From Variovorax sp. CAN15 (lineage in GTDB: Bacteria > Pseudomonadota > Gammaproteobacteria > Burkholderiales > Burkholderiaceae_C), in the NCBI RefSeq assembly GCF_030462475.1, contig NZ_JASMRZ010000027.1, forward strand, positions 1 to 43,062: a stretch of 43,062 nt of DNA, given 5' to 3'. The notes beneath the pieces are model-generated. The model worked only from the letters and a program-made list of their open reading frames with translations, searched no databases and was not told where the DNA came from. Shown one piece after another: positions 34,426 through 43,062 of the stretch; within the stretch, counting starts at the first letter, position 1, and the number at the start of each line of letters is the position of its first letter. Made by a program: the position numbers and the translations under genes.

Positions 34426-35157
34426 GTGCACCGCTTTCTGCGCCACACCCTTGCCCTCGCGTTCGCCCTGCTGGCGCACGCGGCCGCTTCGGCGAGCGGG
34501 CTGCAGGTTGCCCCGGTCACGCTGACGCTGCAGGCTACGCAGAACGCCGACGGCCTGTGGCTCAGCAACACCGGCGACGACGTGGTGCACGCGCAGGTTC
34601 GCGTCTATCAGTGGTCGCAGGAAGACGGCAACGAAAAGCTCACGCCCTCGCGCGAGCTCCTCGTGAGCCCGCCGATGGTGCAGCTGGCGCCGTCCGAGCG
34701 GCAGCTGATCCGCGTCATCCGCACCGGCGTTCCGCCCGGTGCGGTCGAGAATTCCTACCGAGTCATCATCGACGAGCTGCCCGTCGAGATGAAGGAGAAG
34801 AAGGGCCTGCAGCTGGTGCTGCGCTACTCGGTTCCCATCTTCATCGCGCCCGCCGGCGCACAGCCGGCCGCACCCCAACTGAGCTGGTCGCTGCGCCGCG
34901 AGGGCAGCCAGGCGATGCTCGAAATCGCCAACGGCGGCGGCATGCACGCCCAGCTCGCCGATCTGGATTTTGTCGATGCCGCCGGCAAGCGCAGCGCGGT
35001 GCACGCGGGCCTGATGGGCTACGTGCTGCCGGGCGCGAGCATGCGTTGGCCCTTGAAGACACCCGCGGAAGCCTTTGCCTCCGGCGGAGTCCTGGAAACG
35101 AAGATCAATGGCAACGCGACGCAGGAAAAGATCCCGCCACTTCCACGCGTCCGCTGA
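34426..35157 (+). CDS. Periplasmic pilus chaperone (CsuC-like)
   Basis: A 243-residue chaperone starting at GTG (34426); the nearby ATG at 34415 is followed at once by a stop, so GTG is the only reasonable start. A signal peptide (LALAFALLAHAAASASG) precedes the two immunoglobulin-like domains. ERQLIRVIRTG carries the conserved basic residues that anchor the subunit C-terminus, and ENSYRVIIDELP leads into the linker. It folds and delivers pilins to the usher. The gene lies 14 bp after the pilin and overlaps the usher gene by 50 bp. Confidence 0.9.
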   Translation: MHRFLRHTLALAFALLAHAAASASGLQVAPVTLTLQATQNADGLWLSNTGDDVVHAQVRVYQWSQEDGNEKLTPSRELLVSPPMVQLAPSERQLIRVIRTGVPPGAVENSYRVIIDELPVEMKEKKGLQLVLRYSVPIFIAPAGAQPAAPQLSWSLRREGSQAMLEIANGGGMHAQLADLDFVDAAGKRSAVHAGLMGYVLPGASMRWPLKTPAEAFASGGVLETKINGNATQEKIPPLPRVR

Positions 35158-37519
35158 GCGCCTGCTTCCACTGCTGCTTCTGTCTGGCCTGGCGTCATTC
35201 GCCGCTCAGGCCGAGAAGACTGCAGCCGAACAGGGGCCCTGGCTGGTCGCATCCGCGGCCGAAGGCGACATCACCGGCCCGGGCGGCAGCGACCTCTACC
35301 TGGAGCTGAGCCTCAACGGCAACCCCCAGGGACTGGTGCATTTCGGCCTGCGTGGCCGCGAGCTCTGGGCCAGCGCCTCCACGCTGCGGCAGCTGGGTTT
35401 CATCCTGCCGGCGGGCGCGTCCGACCCCGTGCGGCTCAACAGCCTTCCCGGCGTGAAGGTTGCGTACGACGCTGCAACCCAGAGTGTTGCGATCAATGCC
35501 ACCGCCGACGCGGTGCGCCTGCCCACGACCGTGGTCAACACGTCGACGATCAACTCGCCGAAGGCCAGCGCCTCCCCCGGCCTGCTGCTCAACTACGACC
35601 TCTACGGCACGCAGGGCCGAGGCAACAGCACCAGCCTCAATGCCCTGGCCGAAGTGCGCGCCTTCAGCGGCAGCAGCGTGTTCACCAGCACCATGATGTC
35701 GCGCGCCTATCGCTCCGGCAACGAGGACTGGGCGCACGACTCGGTGCGGCTCGACACCACCTGGAGCCGATCTTTCCCCGACGACATGCTGACGCTGCGC
35801 GTGGGCGACACCACCACCGCGTCGCTGCCGTGGTCGCGCTCCACCCGCATCGGCGGCATCCAGCTTTCGCGCAACTTCTCGCTGCAGCCCTACCGCACCA
35901 CCACCCCGCTGCCGGCGTTCCTGGGCGCGGCCGCGCTGCCCTCGCAGGTGGAGCTCTACATCAACGGCCTGCGCCAGTACACGGGCCAGGTTCCGGCGGG
36001 GCCCTTCCAGCTCAACACGGTGCCGAGCATCAACGGCGCGGGCAACGCACAGGTGGTACTCACCGACGCGTTCGGCCGTGCCACCACGCTCGACTTCTCG
36101 CTGTACGACACCCAGCGGCTGCTGCAGGAGGGCCTGTCCGACTGGTCCGTCGACCTCGGCGTGGTGAGAAAGAACTACGGCCTGCGCTCGAACGACTACG
36201 GCAGCGATCCCGCCGCCACCGGCACCTGGCGCTACGGCGTGAGCAACAGCTTCACGCTGGAGGCGCACGGCGAGGCCACCAAGGGGCTGGTCAAGGGCGG
36301 CGTCGGCGGTGCGTGGCTCTTCGGGCAGAGCGGCGTGTTCACGGGCGCCGTGGCGCACAGCAGCTATCGCGGCGAGCAGGGCTCGCTGCTCAACCTGGGC
36401 TACAGCTGGCGCGACAACCAGTTCAACTTCGCGGTCGAGGGCACGCGCACGCGCGGCGAGTACCGCGACGTCGCTTCCCTGTACGGCAGCGCGCCGCCGC
36501 GCGGCTCGGGCCGGGCGTCTGTCGGCTACACCACCAAGGACCTCGGCAGCTTCGGCATCAGCTATCTCTACCTGCGCTATCCGGCGCAGGAGGCGACGCG
36601 CCTGGCCAGCGTCTACTGGTTCCGGGCCATCGGAAAGAGCGCCTCGATGAACGTGAGCGTCAACCAGAACCTGGACAAGCGCCGCGAGCGCAGCCTCTTC
36701 GTCGGCTTCACCTGGGCGCTGGACGGAAAAATCACCGCCAGCGCCGGCGTCCAGCGCGACCGCGACCAGACCGTCTACACCGCCGACGCGCAGAGCTCCA
36801 TGCCGGGCGACGGCGGCATCGGCTGGCGCGCCGGCCTGCGCCAGGGCGGCGGCCAGAACGGCGGACAGGCAGAGATCGACTACCTCGGCCGCTACGGCCG
36901 CGCCATGGCCGGCATCAGCGTGCTCGGCGACAACCGCTTCGCCTACGCGGGCGCCACCGGCTCGATCGCGTTCATGGGCGGCCAGCCCTTCGCGGCCCGG
37001 CGCATCGACGATGCCTTCGCGGTGGTCTCCACCGACGGCATCGCCGGCGTGCCCGTGAAGCTGGAGAACCGCGACATCGGTACCACGGACGACAAGGGCA
37101 TGCTGCTGGTGGCGCCGCTGCGCTCCTACCAGAACAACCAGCTGTCCATCGACCCGATGCAGCTGCCGGCCGATGTGAGGATCGAGCGGGTGAAGACGGT
37201 GGCTTCGCCTAGCGATCGCGCCGGCACGCTGGTGCGCTTCGGCATCACGCCGGTCAGCGCGGCCGCGCTGCTGCTGGTGGACGAGGCGGGCAAGCCGCTG
37301 CCGCTGGGCAGCCGCGTGCGCGCCAACGGACAGGGTGGCGAGCCGGCGCTGGTCGGCTTCGATGGCGCCGTGTACCTGGAATCGCTGCAGGCCCACAACA
37401 CGCTCGACGTGCAGACGCCCGGTGGCGTCTGCCGGACCAGCTTCGACTATCGCAAGGAAGGCGCGGCAATCCCGCAGATCGGGCCGCTGCGCTGCGCCAG
37501 GGAGGCCAAGACACCATGA
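35108..37519 (+). CDS. Outer-membrane pilus usher (CsuD/PapC type)
   Basis: An 803-residue usher. The start at 35108 (MATRRRKRSR) gives a signal sequence ERLLPLLLLSGLASFAAQA. The N-terminal domain (DLYLELSLNGNPQGLVHFGL) is followed by the beta-barrel with the plug region (LPSQVELYINGLRQYTGQV, VPSINGAGNAQVVLTDAFG) and the C-terminal domains (GIAGVPVKLENRDIGTTDDK, YLESLQAHNTLDVQTPGGVC). It polymerises pilins across the outer membrane. It overlaps the chaperone gene by 50 bp and the adhesin gene by 4 bp, so all are probably on one transcript. Confidence 0.94.
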   Translation: MATRRRKRSRHFHASAERLLPLLLLSGLASFAAQAEKTAAEQGPWLVASAAEGDITGPGGSDLYLELSLNGNPQGLVHFGLRGRELWASASTLRQLGFILPAGASDPVRLNSLPGVKVAYDAATQSVAINATADAVRLPTTVVNTSTINSPKASASPGLLLNYDLYGTQGRGNSTSLNALAEVRAFSGSSVFTSTMMSRAYRSGNEDWAHDSVRLDTTWSRSFPDDMLTLRVGDTTTASLPWSRSTRIGGIQLSRNFSLQPYRTTTPLPAFLGAAALPSQVELYINGLRQYTGQVPAGPFQLNTVPSINGAGNAQVVLTDAFGRATTLDFSLYDTQRLLQEGLSDWSVDLGVVRKNYGLRSNDYGSDPAATGTWRYGVSNSFTLEAHGEATKGLVKGGVGGAWLFGQSGVFTGAVAHSSYRGEQGSLLNLGYSWRDNQFNFAVEGTRTRGEYRDVASLYGSAPPRGSGRASVGYTTKDLGSFGISYLYLRYPAQEATRLASVYWFRAIGKSASMNVSVNQNLDKRRERSLFVGFTWALDGKITASAGVQRDRDQTVYTADAQSSMPGDGGIGWRAGLRQGGGQNGGQAEIDYLGRYGRAMAGISVLGDNRFAYAGATGSIAFMGGQPFAARRIDDAFAVVSTDGIAGVPVKLENRDIGTTDDKGMLLVAPLRSYQNNQLSIDPMQLPADVRIERVKTVASPSDRAGTLVRFGITPVSAAALLLVDEAGKPLPLGSRVRANGQGGEPALVGFDGAVYLESLQAHNTLDVQTPGGVCRTSFDYRKEGAAIPQIGPLRCAREAKTP

Positions 37520-38550
37520 CCACCATGACGAGCCATCTGACCCGCACCCTGCAGGCCCTGCGCCTGCCCCTGTTCTGTGTGCTGCTGTGGCTGATGTCGG
37601 CGGGCAGCGCGCAGGCTTCGATCAACTGCACCGCATCGATGACGGGCGTGGCCTTCGGCACCGTCGATCTGGTCGCCGGCACCGCAGCGCCCGCCAACGC
37701 CACGCTGACCTACAGCTGCACCAAGACCGGTAACAACAACACCACCGAGTACGCCAGGGTCTGCTTCAACATCGGCGACGGCAACGAGGGCCTCACGAAC
37801 TTCAATCCGCGCGTCATGAAGAACGGCGCGGGCGACAGCCTGAGGTTCCAGCTCTATCAGGGGACGAGCAACACGATCTGGGGCTCGAACGGCAACGCCG
37901 CGGTGCCGAATCCGTTCACCATCAACATCAGCATTCCCGCCCGGTCCAGCAACAACACTATCTCGGGAAGCGCCACCATGCGCGGGGAACTGCTCGCAAA
38001 TCAGGGCACGGCGCCCCCCGGCACGTACCAAGACAACTTCGCGGGGATCCACACGTCGATCACGCTCACGTCGAGCACGGCCGGCGCGCCGACCACCTGC
38101 GGCACGACGCTGGCAGACCAGTTCGCCTTCATCGTCAGCGCGACCGTCTCCAAGAGCTGCATCGTCACGGCCGATCCGCTGAACTTCGGCTCCGTCGCCG
38201 GCCTGCCGGGCGGGGCCAACATCGACCAGCTCAGCACCATCTACGTCACCTGCACGACGCCCACCTCCTACACGGTCGGGCTGACGCCGTCCAACAACGT
38301 GGCCAATGGTGCGGGGGCGATGACGCCGACCGGGGGCGTACCCGGCAACACGGACACGGTGCCATACCAGCTCTACCGCAACTCCGGCCGCACGAATGCC
38401 TGGGGCAACATCGCGGGAACCAACACCATCGGGGGCACAGGCAATGGCCAGGTCCAGCCGCTGCCCCTGTATGGCCGCGTTCTCGGTGCCAGCACCAACG
38501 TGCGGCCGGACAGCTACATGGACGTCGTCACGGTCAGCGTGACCTACTGA
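37516..38550 (+). CDS. Two-domain SCPU tip adhesin (CsuE-like)
   Basis: A 344-residue secreted protein. A signal peptide (LFCVLLWLMSAGSAQA) is followed by two spore-coat-U domains. The N-terminal one (INCTASMTGVAFGTVDLVAG) is divergent, as in tip adhesins that bind surfaces. The C-terminal one (VSKSCIVTADPLNFGSVAG ending VVTVSVTY) resembles the rod pilin and would dock to it. Last place in the pilin - chaperone - usher - adhesin order and double-domain layout match CsuE, which sits at the tip of archaic pili and mediates attachment. The start overlaps the usher stop (ATGA). Confidence 0.88.
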   Translation: MTTMTSHLTRTLQALRLPLFCVLLWLMSAGSAQASINCTASMTGVAFGTVDLVAGTAAPANATLTYSCTKTGNNNTTEYARVCFNIGDGNEGLTNFNPRVMKNGAGDSLRFQLYQGTSNTIWGSNGNAAVPNPFTINISIPARSSNNTISGSATMRGELLANQGTAPPGTYQDNFAGIHTSITLTSSTAGAPTTCGTTLADQFAFIVSATVSKSCIVTADPLNFGSVAGLPGGANIDQLSTIYVTCTTPTSYTVGLTPSNNVANGAGAMTPTGGVPGNTDTVPYQLYRNSGRTNAWGNIAGTNTIGGTGNGQVQPLPLYGRVLGASTNVRPDSYMDVVTVSVTY

Positions 38551-38725
38551 GTTCACGCCTGGGCCGCGCCCGCGGCCGCACTGAAATGGGATGCCCGCTG
38601 GCAATTTGCGGGCAATGTGCGAAGAATGACGTCCGGACGGCCTTCATTTTTCCGCGACTCTGCCGATAAGCCTGACTGGGCATCGATTCGATGCCTCCAT
38701 CCAGGTTGCGACGAGAGGAGTTCCC

Positions 38726-39193
38726 ATGCCCGGAAACAGGCGTACTGCAAGGGCGACTGCGCTGCGGTCGCCGCGAACGGCTCCACCGCTGGCAACTGCC
38801 GGCGTGCTGTTGCTCCTGCTGCCCCTGCAGCTCAGCTCCGCGGAGCCGACGCACGGCGCGGGCAGCGCCACTGGCCGCTTCACCCTGAGCATCAACGTCC
38901 TTCCGACCTTCAAGGTGCTCGAGGTCACGCCCATGAAAGGCGGGCATGCGTACCGCGTCTGGACCAACATGGCGTCGGTGGTCATCAAGGGGCGGGAGTA
39001 CCGGTTCGACAAGGTCGGAGAAGCGAGCTTCATGGTGCCGGGTGCCGATGCCGACGGCCGCGACAGCCTCGGTGCCGCCTTGCACGGCTCGCTCGGTGCA
39101 ATGGCGGTGACCGCTGGCGGCGCTTCGCCGCAGTCCGCGAGCGCCGCGGCCGGCGACGGCAGCAACGCGACTCGGGTGACAGTGACGTACTGA
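38726..39193 (+). CDS. Small secreted protein, paralogue A, next to the pilus operon
   Basis: A 155-residue protein with AGAGGAG before the ATG at 38726. A basic lead and a hydrophobic stretch (TAGVLLLLLPLQLSSAEP) form an export signal. The mature part begins with a beta-rich segment (SATGRFTLSINVLPTFKVLE) and contains YRVWTNMASVVIKGREYRF and a VPGA loop; the C-terminus is Ala/Gly-rich and ends RVTVTY, like the VTVSVTY end of the SCPU adhesin. I do not recognise the family. Shape and ending suggest a pilin-like beta-sandwich or an accessory subunit. It is separated from the adhesin by 175 bp. Confidence 0.65.
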   Translation: MPGNRRTARATALRSPRTAPPLATAGVLLLLLPLQLSSAEPTHGAGSATGRFTLSINVLPTFKVLEVTPMKGGHAYRVWTNMASVVIKGREYRFDKVGEASFMVPGADADGRDSLGAALHGSLGAMAVTAGGASPQSASAAAGDGSNATRVTVTY

Positions 39194-39271
39194 GCCCCTG
39201 CATTTCTTTCCGTTCCTGCCGATATCCGGAGGTCGGGCGCCTGTGCCGCGCCCGCGCTTCACGTTCTCGCA

Positions 39272-39607
39272 ATGGACAACGGATCGGGCCTCACGTCGGT
39301 ACATCGGCTTCAATCGGCGCGCGCTGTCTTGGCCGCGCTCGCGATGCTCGCGCCGCTGCTGTGCGCGGCGGAGAGCAGCTTCGGTGCCAACTCAGCGACC
39401 GCGCAGGTGCGCCTCGTGGTGATCGTGCCGCCGGTGTTCCAGGTGCTGCGGGCCGCGCAGACCGCCGAGGGGTACGACTATCTGGTCTGGACCAACATGA
39501 GGTCGATCACCATCGGCGGCCGCGAGTACAGCTTCGCCCGGCCCGGCGAGCACGCCGTGCACGTCCCGGCGGCGCCCGCGGGCGCCTGGGTCGTGCACGG
39601 CCTGTAG
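39272..39607 (+). CDS. Small secreted protein, paralogue B, next to the pilus operon
   Basis: A 111-residue protein that clearly resembles its upstream neighbour: SATAQVRLVVIVPPVFQVLR parallels SATGRFTLSINVLPTFKVLE, and YLVWTNMRSITIGGREYSF parallels YRVWTNMASVVIKGREYRF. Both have GE and VPxA afterwards. The signal segment is VLAALAMLAPLLCAAE. It lacks the Ala/Gly-rich tail and the xVTVTY strand and ends WVVHGL, so it may be a truncated or specialised copy. The gap to paralogue A is 78 bp and I see no clear ribosome binding site. The function is unknown. Confidence 0.6.
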   Translation: MDNGSGLTSVHRLQSARAVLAALAMLAPLLCAAESSFGANSATAQVRLVVIVPPVFQVLRAAQTAEGYDYLVWTNMRSITIGGREYSFARPGEHAVHVPAAPAGAWVVHGL

Positions 39608-39649
39608 GCGGCGCGCGCATCGCTTGCCCGCGCCGCCGCGTCGCACTGG

Positions 39650-41254
39650 TCAGTTGCAGTACTGCGCGTTGCCGCTGGTGTCGAGCGGCGCCGGAGGATC
39701 GGCCAGGAACTGCTGGACTGGAACCACGGACGCGTTGCAGGCTTCGTCAGTGCGGATGTCGAAGACATGCCAGAAGTCCGTGCTGCCGCTTTCGCCTGCG
39801 GGCGGCGAGAAGACCGTCTGTGCGCCGCGATTGCTCACCTCGACCCGCGCGGGCGAACCGGTCTGCCCCGGATCGAAGGTGCCCGAGAAGTTGCGGACAT
39901 AGAAGCGGTAGGTGCGGTTCTTGGCCAGCTTGGCAAAGGTCGTGACTTCGGGACCGAAGCTGTCCACATCGTCCACGTCGAGCGCGATGAACGGCGCTGT
40001 AGCGAGGCTGCCCTTGTCGCTGTAGTAGACATGTTCGTCGGCGTTGGCGCCCAGCGTGTGCGAGTCGAGGTCGCGCGGACGCTCGCCCCAGGTCAGCTTG
40101 ATCGACAGCGCGGAGCGCGTGAGTTGGAGACAGCCGCCCAGCGAGATGTCCTGATCCCCGGCTTCTACCGTCGGGGAGTTGGAGATCTCGCTCGCGGTGG
40201 TGGCGACCACGAAGGCCGAGCTGGAACGCTTCACGGCGACCGAGAACTCACCGTTTGCATTCGTCAGCGTCGATGCCAGGCCGGTGTACGACTTGCCTTC
40301 CGACGCCACCAGCGCACCCGCGACCCGTGCGCCCGCCGCATCCTGCACGCAGCCGTTGATGCGCACGGTGTTGTAGATCTGGTCGGCGTTCCAGGTGGTG
40401 AAGTGCGTCACCGTGCCTTCGTAGTACTGGTTGGGCGCCGTGCCCTGCAGCGTGGCGGAGCCCTCCTGCACCCACAGGCCCGTGGTGGTGTTGTAGAAGA
40501 ACAGCGGCACCGACGCAGGCAGGGTGCCGCTGCGCGAGGACGGGGCGATGCGCACCGTTGCGCTTGTGCCTGCAGCCAGATTCAGCGGCGTGCCGTCGGC
40601 GTCCGCGAAGCTGGCGTCAAGCGCGCCGAAGCTCTCCATCGGCGCGCTGCCGCCTTCTGCCGCGGCCAGATAGTTGCCGGGCATCACATTGACGTCGTTG
40701 GCCGGCGCGATGGGCGTCACCCGCGCGGTCACCAGTCCGCTGGGCGCGCTACCGTCGGGGCGGCGAAGCGAGTTGGCGCTCAGGCGAACCATCGCGGTCG
40801 AGCCCGGGACGACGACGTCGTGCGCCGATTGCCCGTCGAAGGTCTCCGTCACTGCCACAGGGAGCATCGGCACGTTGACTACCGTCGATGCACCCGATCC
40901 GGCGAGCGCGGCCGTGGCCCGGCTCTGCGGCACCATGCCGTTCTTCGAGAAGCTCAGCAGCACGGACGCATTCGGCGGGATCTCGGTGAGCGAGTAGCTG
41001 CCATCGGCGTCCGTGACGGCAGAGACGCCCGCCGCCGTGACCGTGACCTGCGCGACCCCCTGGCCGTCGAGCGCATTCGTCACGCGGCCGCTGACCTTTG
41101 CGTTGCTCTGCGGCGGCGGGGGAGGAGGCGGTGGCGGCGGCTCGTTCTGCTGGGGCGGGGGCAGGGCAACGAAGCCTGGGCCTGAGTCGCCTCCGCCGCA
41201 AGCTGCCAGGGCCGCGGCTGTTGCGATCGCGGCAAGAAAAAATCTGATCTTCAT
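39650..41254 (-). CDS. Secreted lipoprotein with carboxypeptidase-regulatory-like domains
   Basis: A 534-residue lipoprotein: the signal ends LAAC (Cys19), followed by GGGDSG and a proline run (residues ~38-48). A carboxypeptidase-regulatory-like beta-sandwich comes next (VSGRVTNALDGQGVAQVTVT, DADGSYSLTEIPP), then a FAM171/CILP-like middle part (VPLFFYNTTTGLWVQEG, THFTTWNADQ), a second regulatory-like domain (INGCVQDAAGARVAGALVAS) and a C-terminal LTWGERPRDLDSHTLG block with acidic DVDDVDSFGPE, which may bind calcium. It is probably exposed at the outer-membrane surface or in the periplasm. It converges on the pilus-linked paralogues; a functional link is not shown. Confidence 0.78.
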   Translation of the reverse strand: MKIRFFLAAIATAAALAACGGGDSGPGFVALPPPQQNEPPPPPPPPPPQSNAKVSGRVTNALDGQGVAQVTVTAAGVSAVTDADGSYSLTEIPPNASVLLSFSKNGMVPQSRATAALAGSGASTVVNVPMLPVAVTETFDGQSAHDVVVPGSTAMVRLSANSLRRPDGSAPSGLVTARVTPIAPANDVNVMPGNYLAAAEGGSAPMESFGALDASFADADGTPLNLAAGTSATVRIAPSSRSGTLPASVPLFFYNTTTGLWVQEGSATLQGTAPNQYYEGTVTHFTTWNADQIYNTVRINGCVQDAAGARVAGALVASEGKSYTGLASTLTNANGEFSVAVKRSSSAFVVATTASEISNSPTVEAGDQDISLGGCLQLTRSALSIKLTWGERPRDLDSHTLGANADEHVYYSDKGSLATAPFIALDVDDVDSFGPEVTTFAKLAKNRTYRFYVRNFSGTFDPGQTGSPARVEVSNRGAQTVFSPPAGESGSTDFWHVFDIRTDEACNASVVPVQQFLADPPAPLDTSGNAQYCN

Positions 41255-41401
41255 GGTCCTCTTCTCCTGTGTATTCGTGATTCGCTGTCATGAGACAGCC
41301 TGGACAGCGAAGCACGCGAAGGTAGGCGCGCGAGCGCGCCGAACACAGTGCACAAAGTCACTGCGTTGCAGGAGACGAGAGGACGGTGGAAAGAGAGGTA
41401 A

Positions 41402-43062
<1,661 letters not shown>

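Noticed and set aside
35195..37396. A 733-codon minus-strand open frame opposite the usher gene
   Set aside because: Same cause; the plus strand encodes a clear usher with all domains, and the antisense product is Ala/Arg/Gly-rich without motifs.

Overview
The window looks like a chromosome segment of a high-GC betaproteobacterium of the Comamonadaceae/Burkholderiales type, and Variovorax or a relative is my best guess. That rests on general gene content (HPPD and phenylalanine hydroxylase catabolism, CorC-Lnt pair, Csu-type pilus, NMT1-like ABC operon) and high GC; no marker gene here fixes the genus. It divides into an integrated mobile region (1 to about 16.3 kb), a short scar (16.4-17.05 kb) and ordinary chromosome (17.06 kb to the end).

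Mobile region. The left 4.5 kb is a phage-like DNA-metabolism cluster on the plus strand: the C-terminus of an ATPase, a DEDDh 3'-5' exonuclease, a 78-residue protein ending like an SSB C-terminal tip, two unknown proteins, and a cytosine-5 methyltransferase with about ten PLxTIT-type repeats. A complete IS21-family element (istA/istB, about 4480-7103) cuts the methyltransferase. The sequence to its right does not continue that gene, so the IS sits on a deletion or rearrangement junction. From 7.4 to 16.3 kb the genes are on the minus strand. Read from the integrase outward they are a tyrosine integrase, an unknown protein, AlpA, a small zinc-ribbon-like protein, a DUF3987 (YfjI-like) protein, a YagK/YfjJ-type (inovirus Gp2) protein and a coiled-coil/HTH protein. 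The alpA-yfjI-yfjJ order recalls E. coli CP4-57. Remnants of IS21, IS66, IS30 and IS3 elements lie among them. The region ends in a 3' fragment of tRNA-Phe (16252-16298) next to the integrase, the expected layout of an attR; the other end is outside the window. A frame-shifted second integrase remnant follows, so this tRNA-Phe site was probably used more than once.

Chromosomal part, 17-23.4 kb: aromatic amino-acid catabolism. On the minus strand are hppD, a cyclohexadienyl-dehydratase-like lipoprotein, phenylalanine 4-hydroxylase, a FadD-type acyl-CoA ligase and an MBL-fold hydrolase, with a divergent Lrp/AsnC regulator. 23.4-26.7 kb: a GNAT protein, CorC-like CBS protein and apolipoprotein N-acyltransferase (lnt). 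26.7-33.6 kb: a tightly packed minus-strand operon with a flavodoxin-fold NAD(P)H oxidoreductase, cytosine-deaminase-like amidohydrolase, creatininase-family hydrolase, NMT1-type ABC importer (three genes) and GlcD-type FAD oxidase. It looks like uptake and breakdown of an unidentified nitrogen heterocycle.

33.9-39.6 kb: a Csu-type chaperone-usher pilus operon (SCPU pilin, chaperone, usher, two-domain tip adhesin), followed by two small secreted paralogues that share a motif I do not recognise. 39.6 kb to end: a large secreted lipoprotein, a RutR-like TetR regulator, and a divergent periplasmic type II asparaginase that runs off the right edge.
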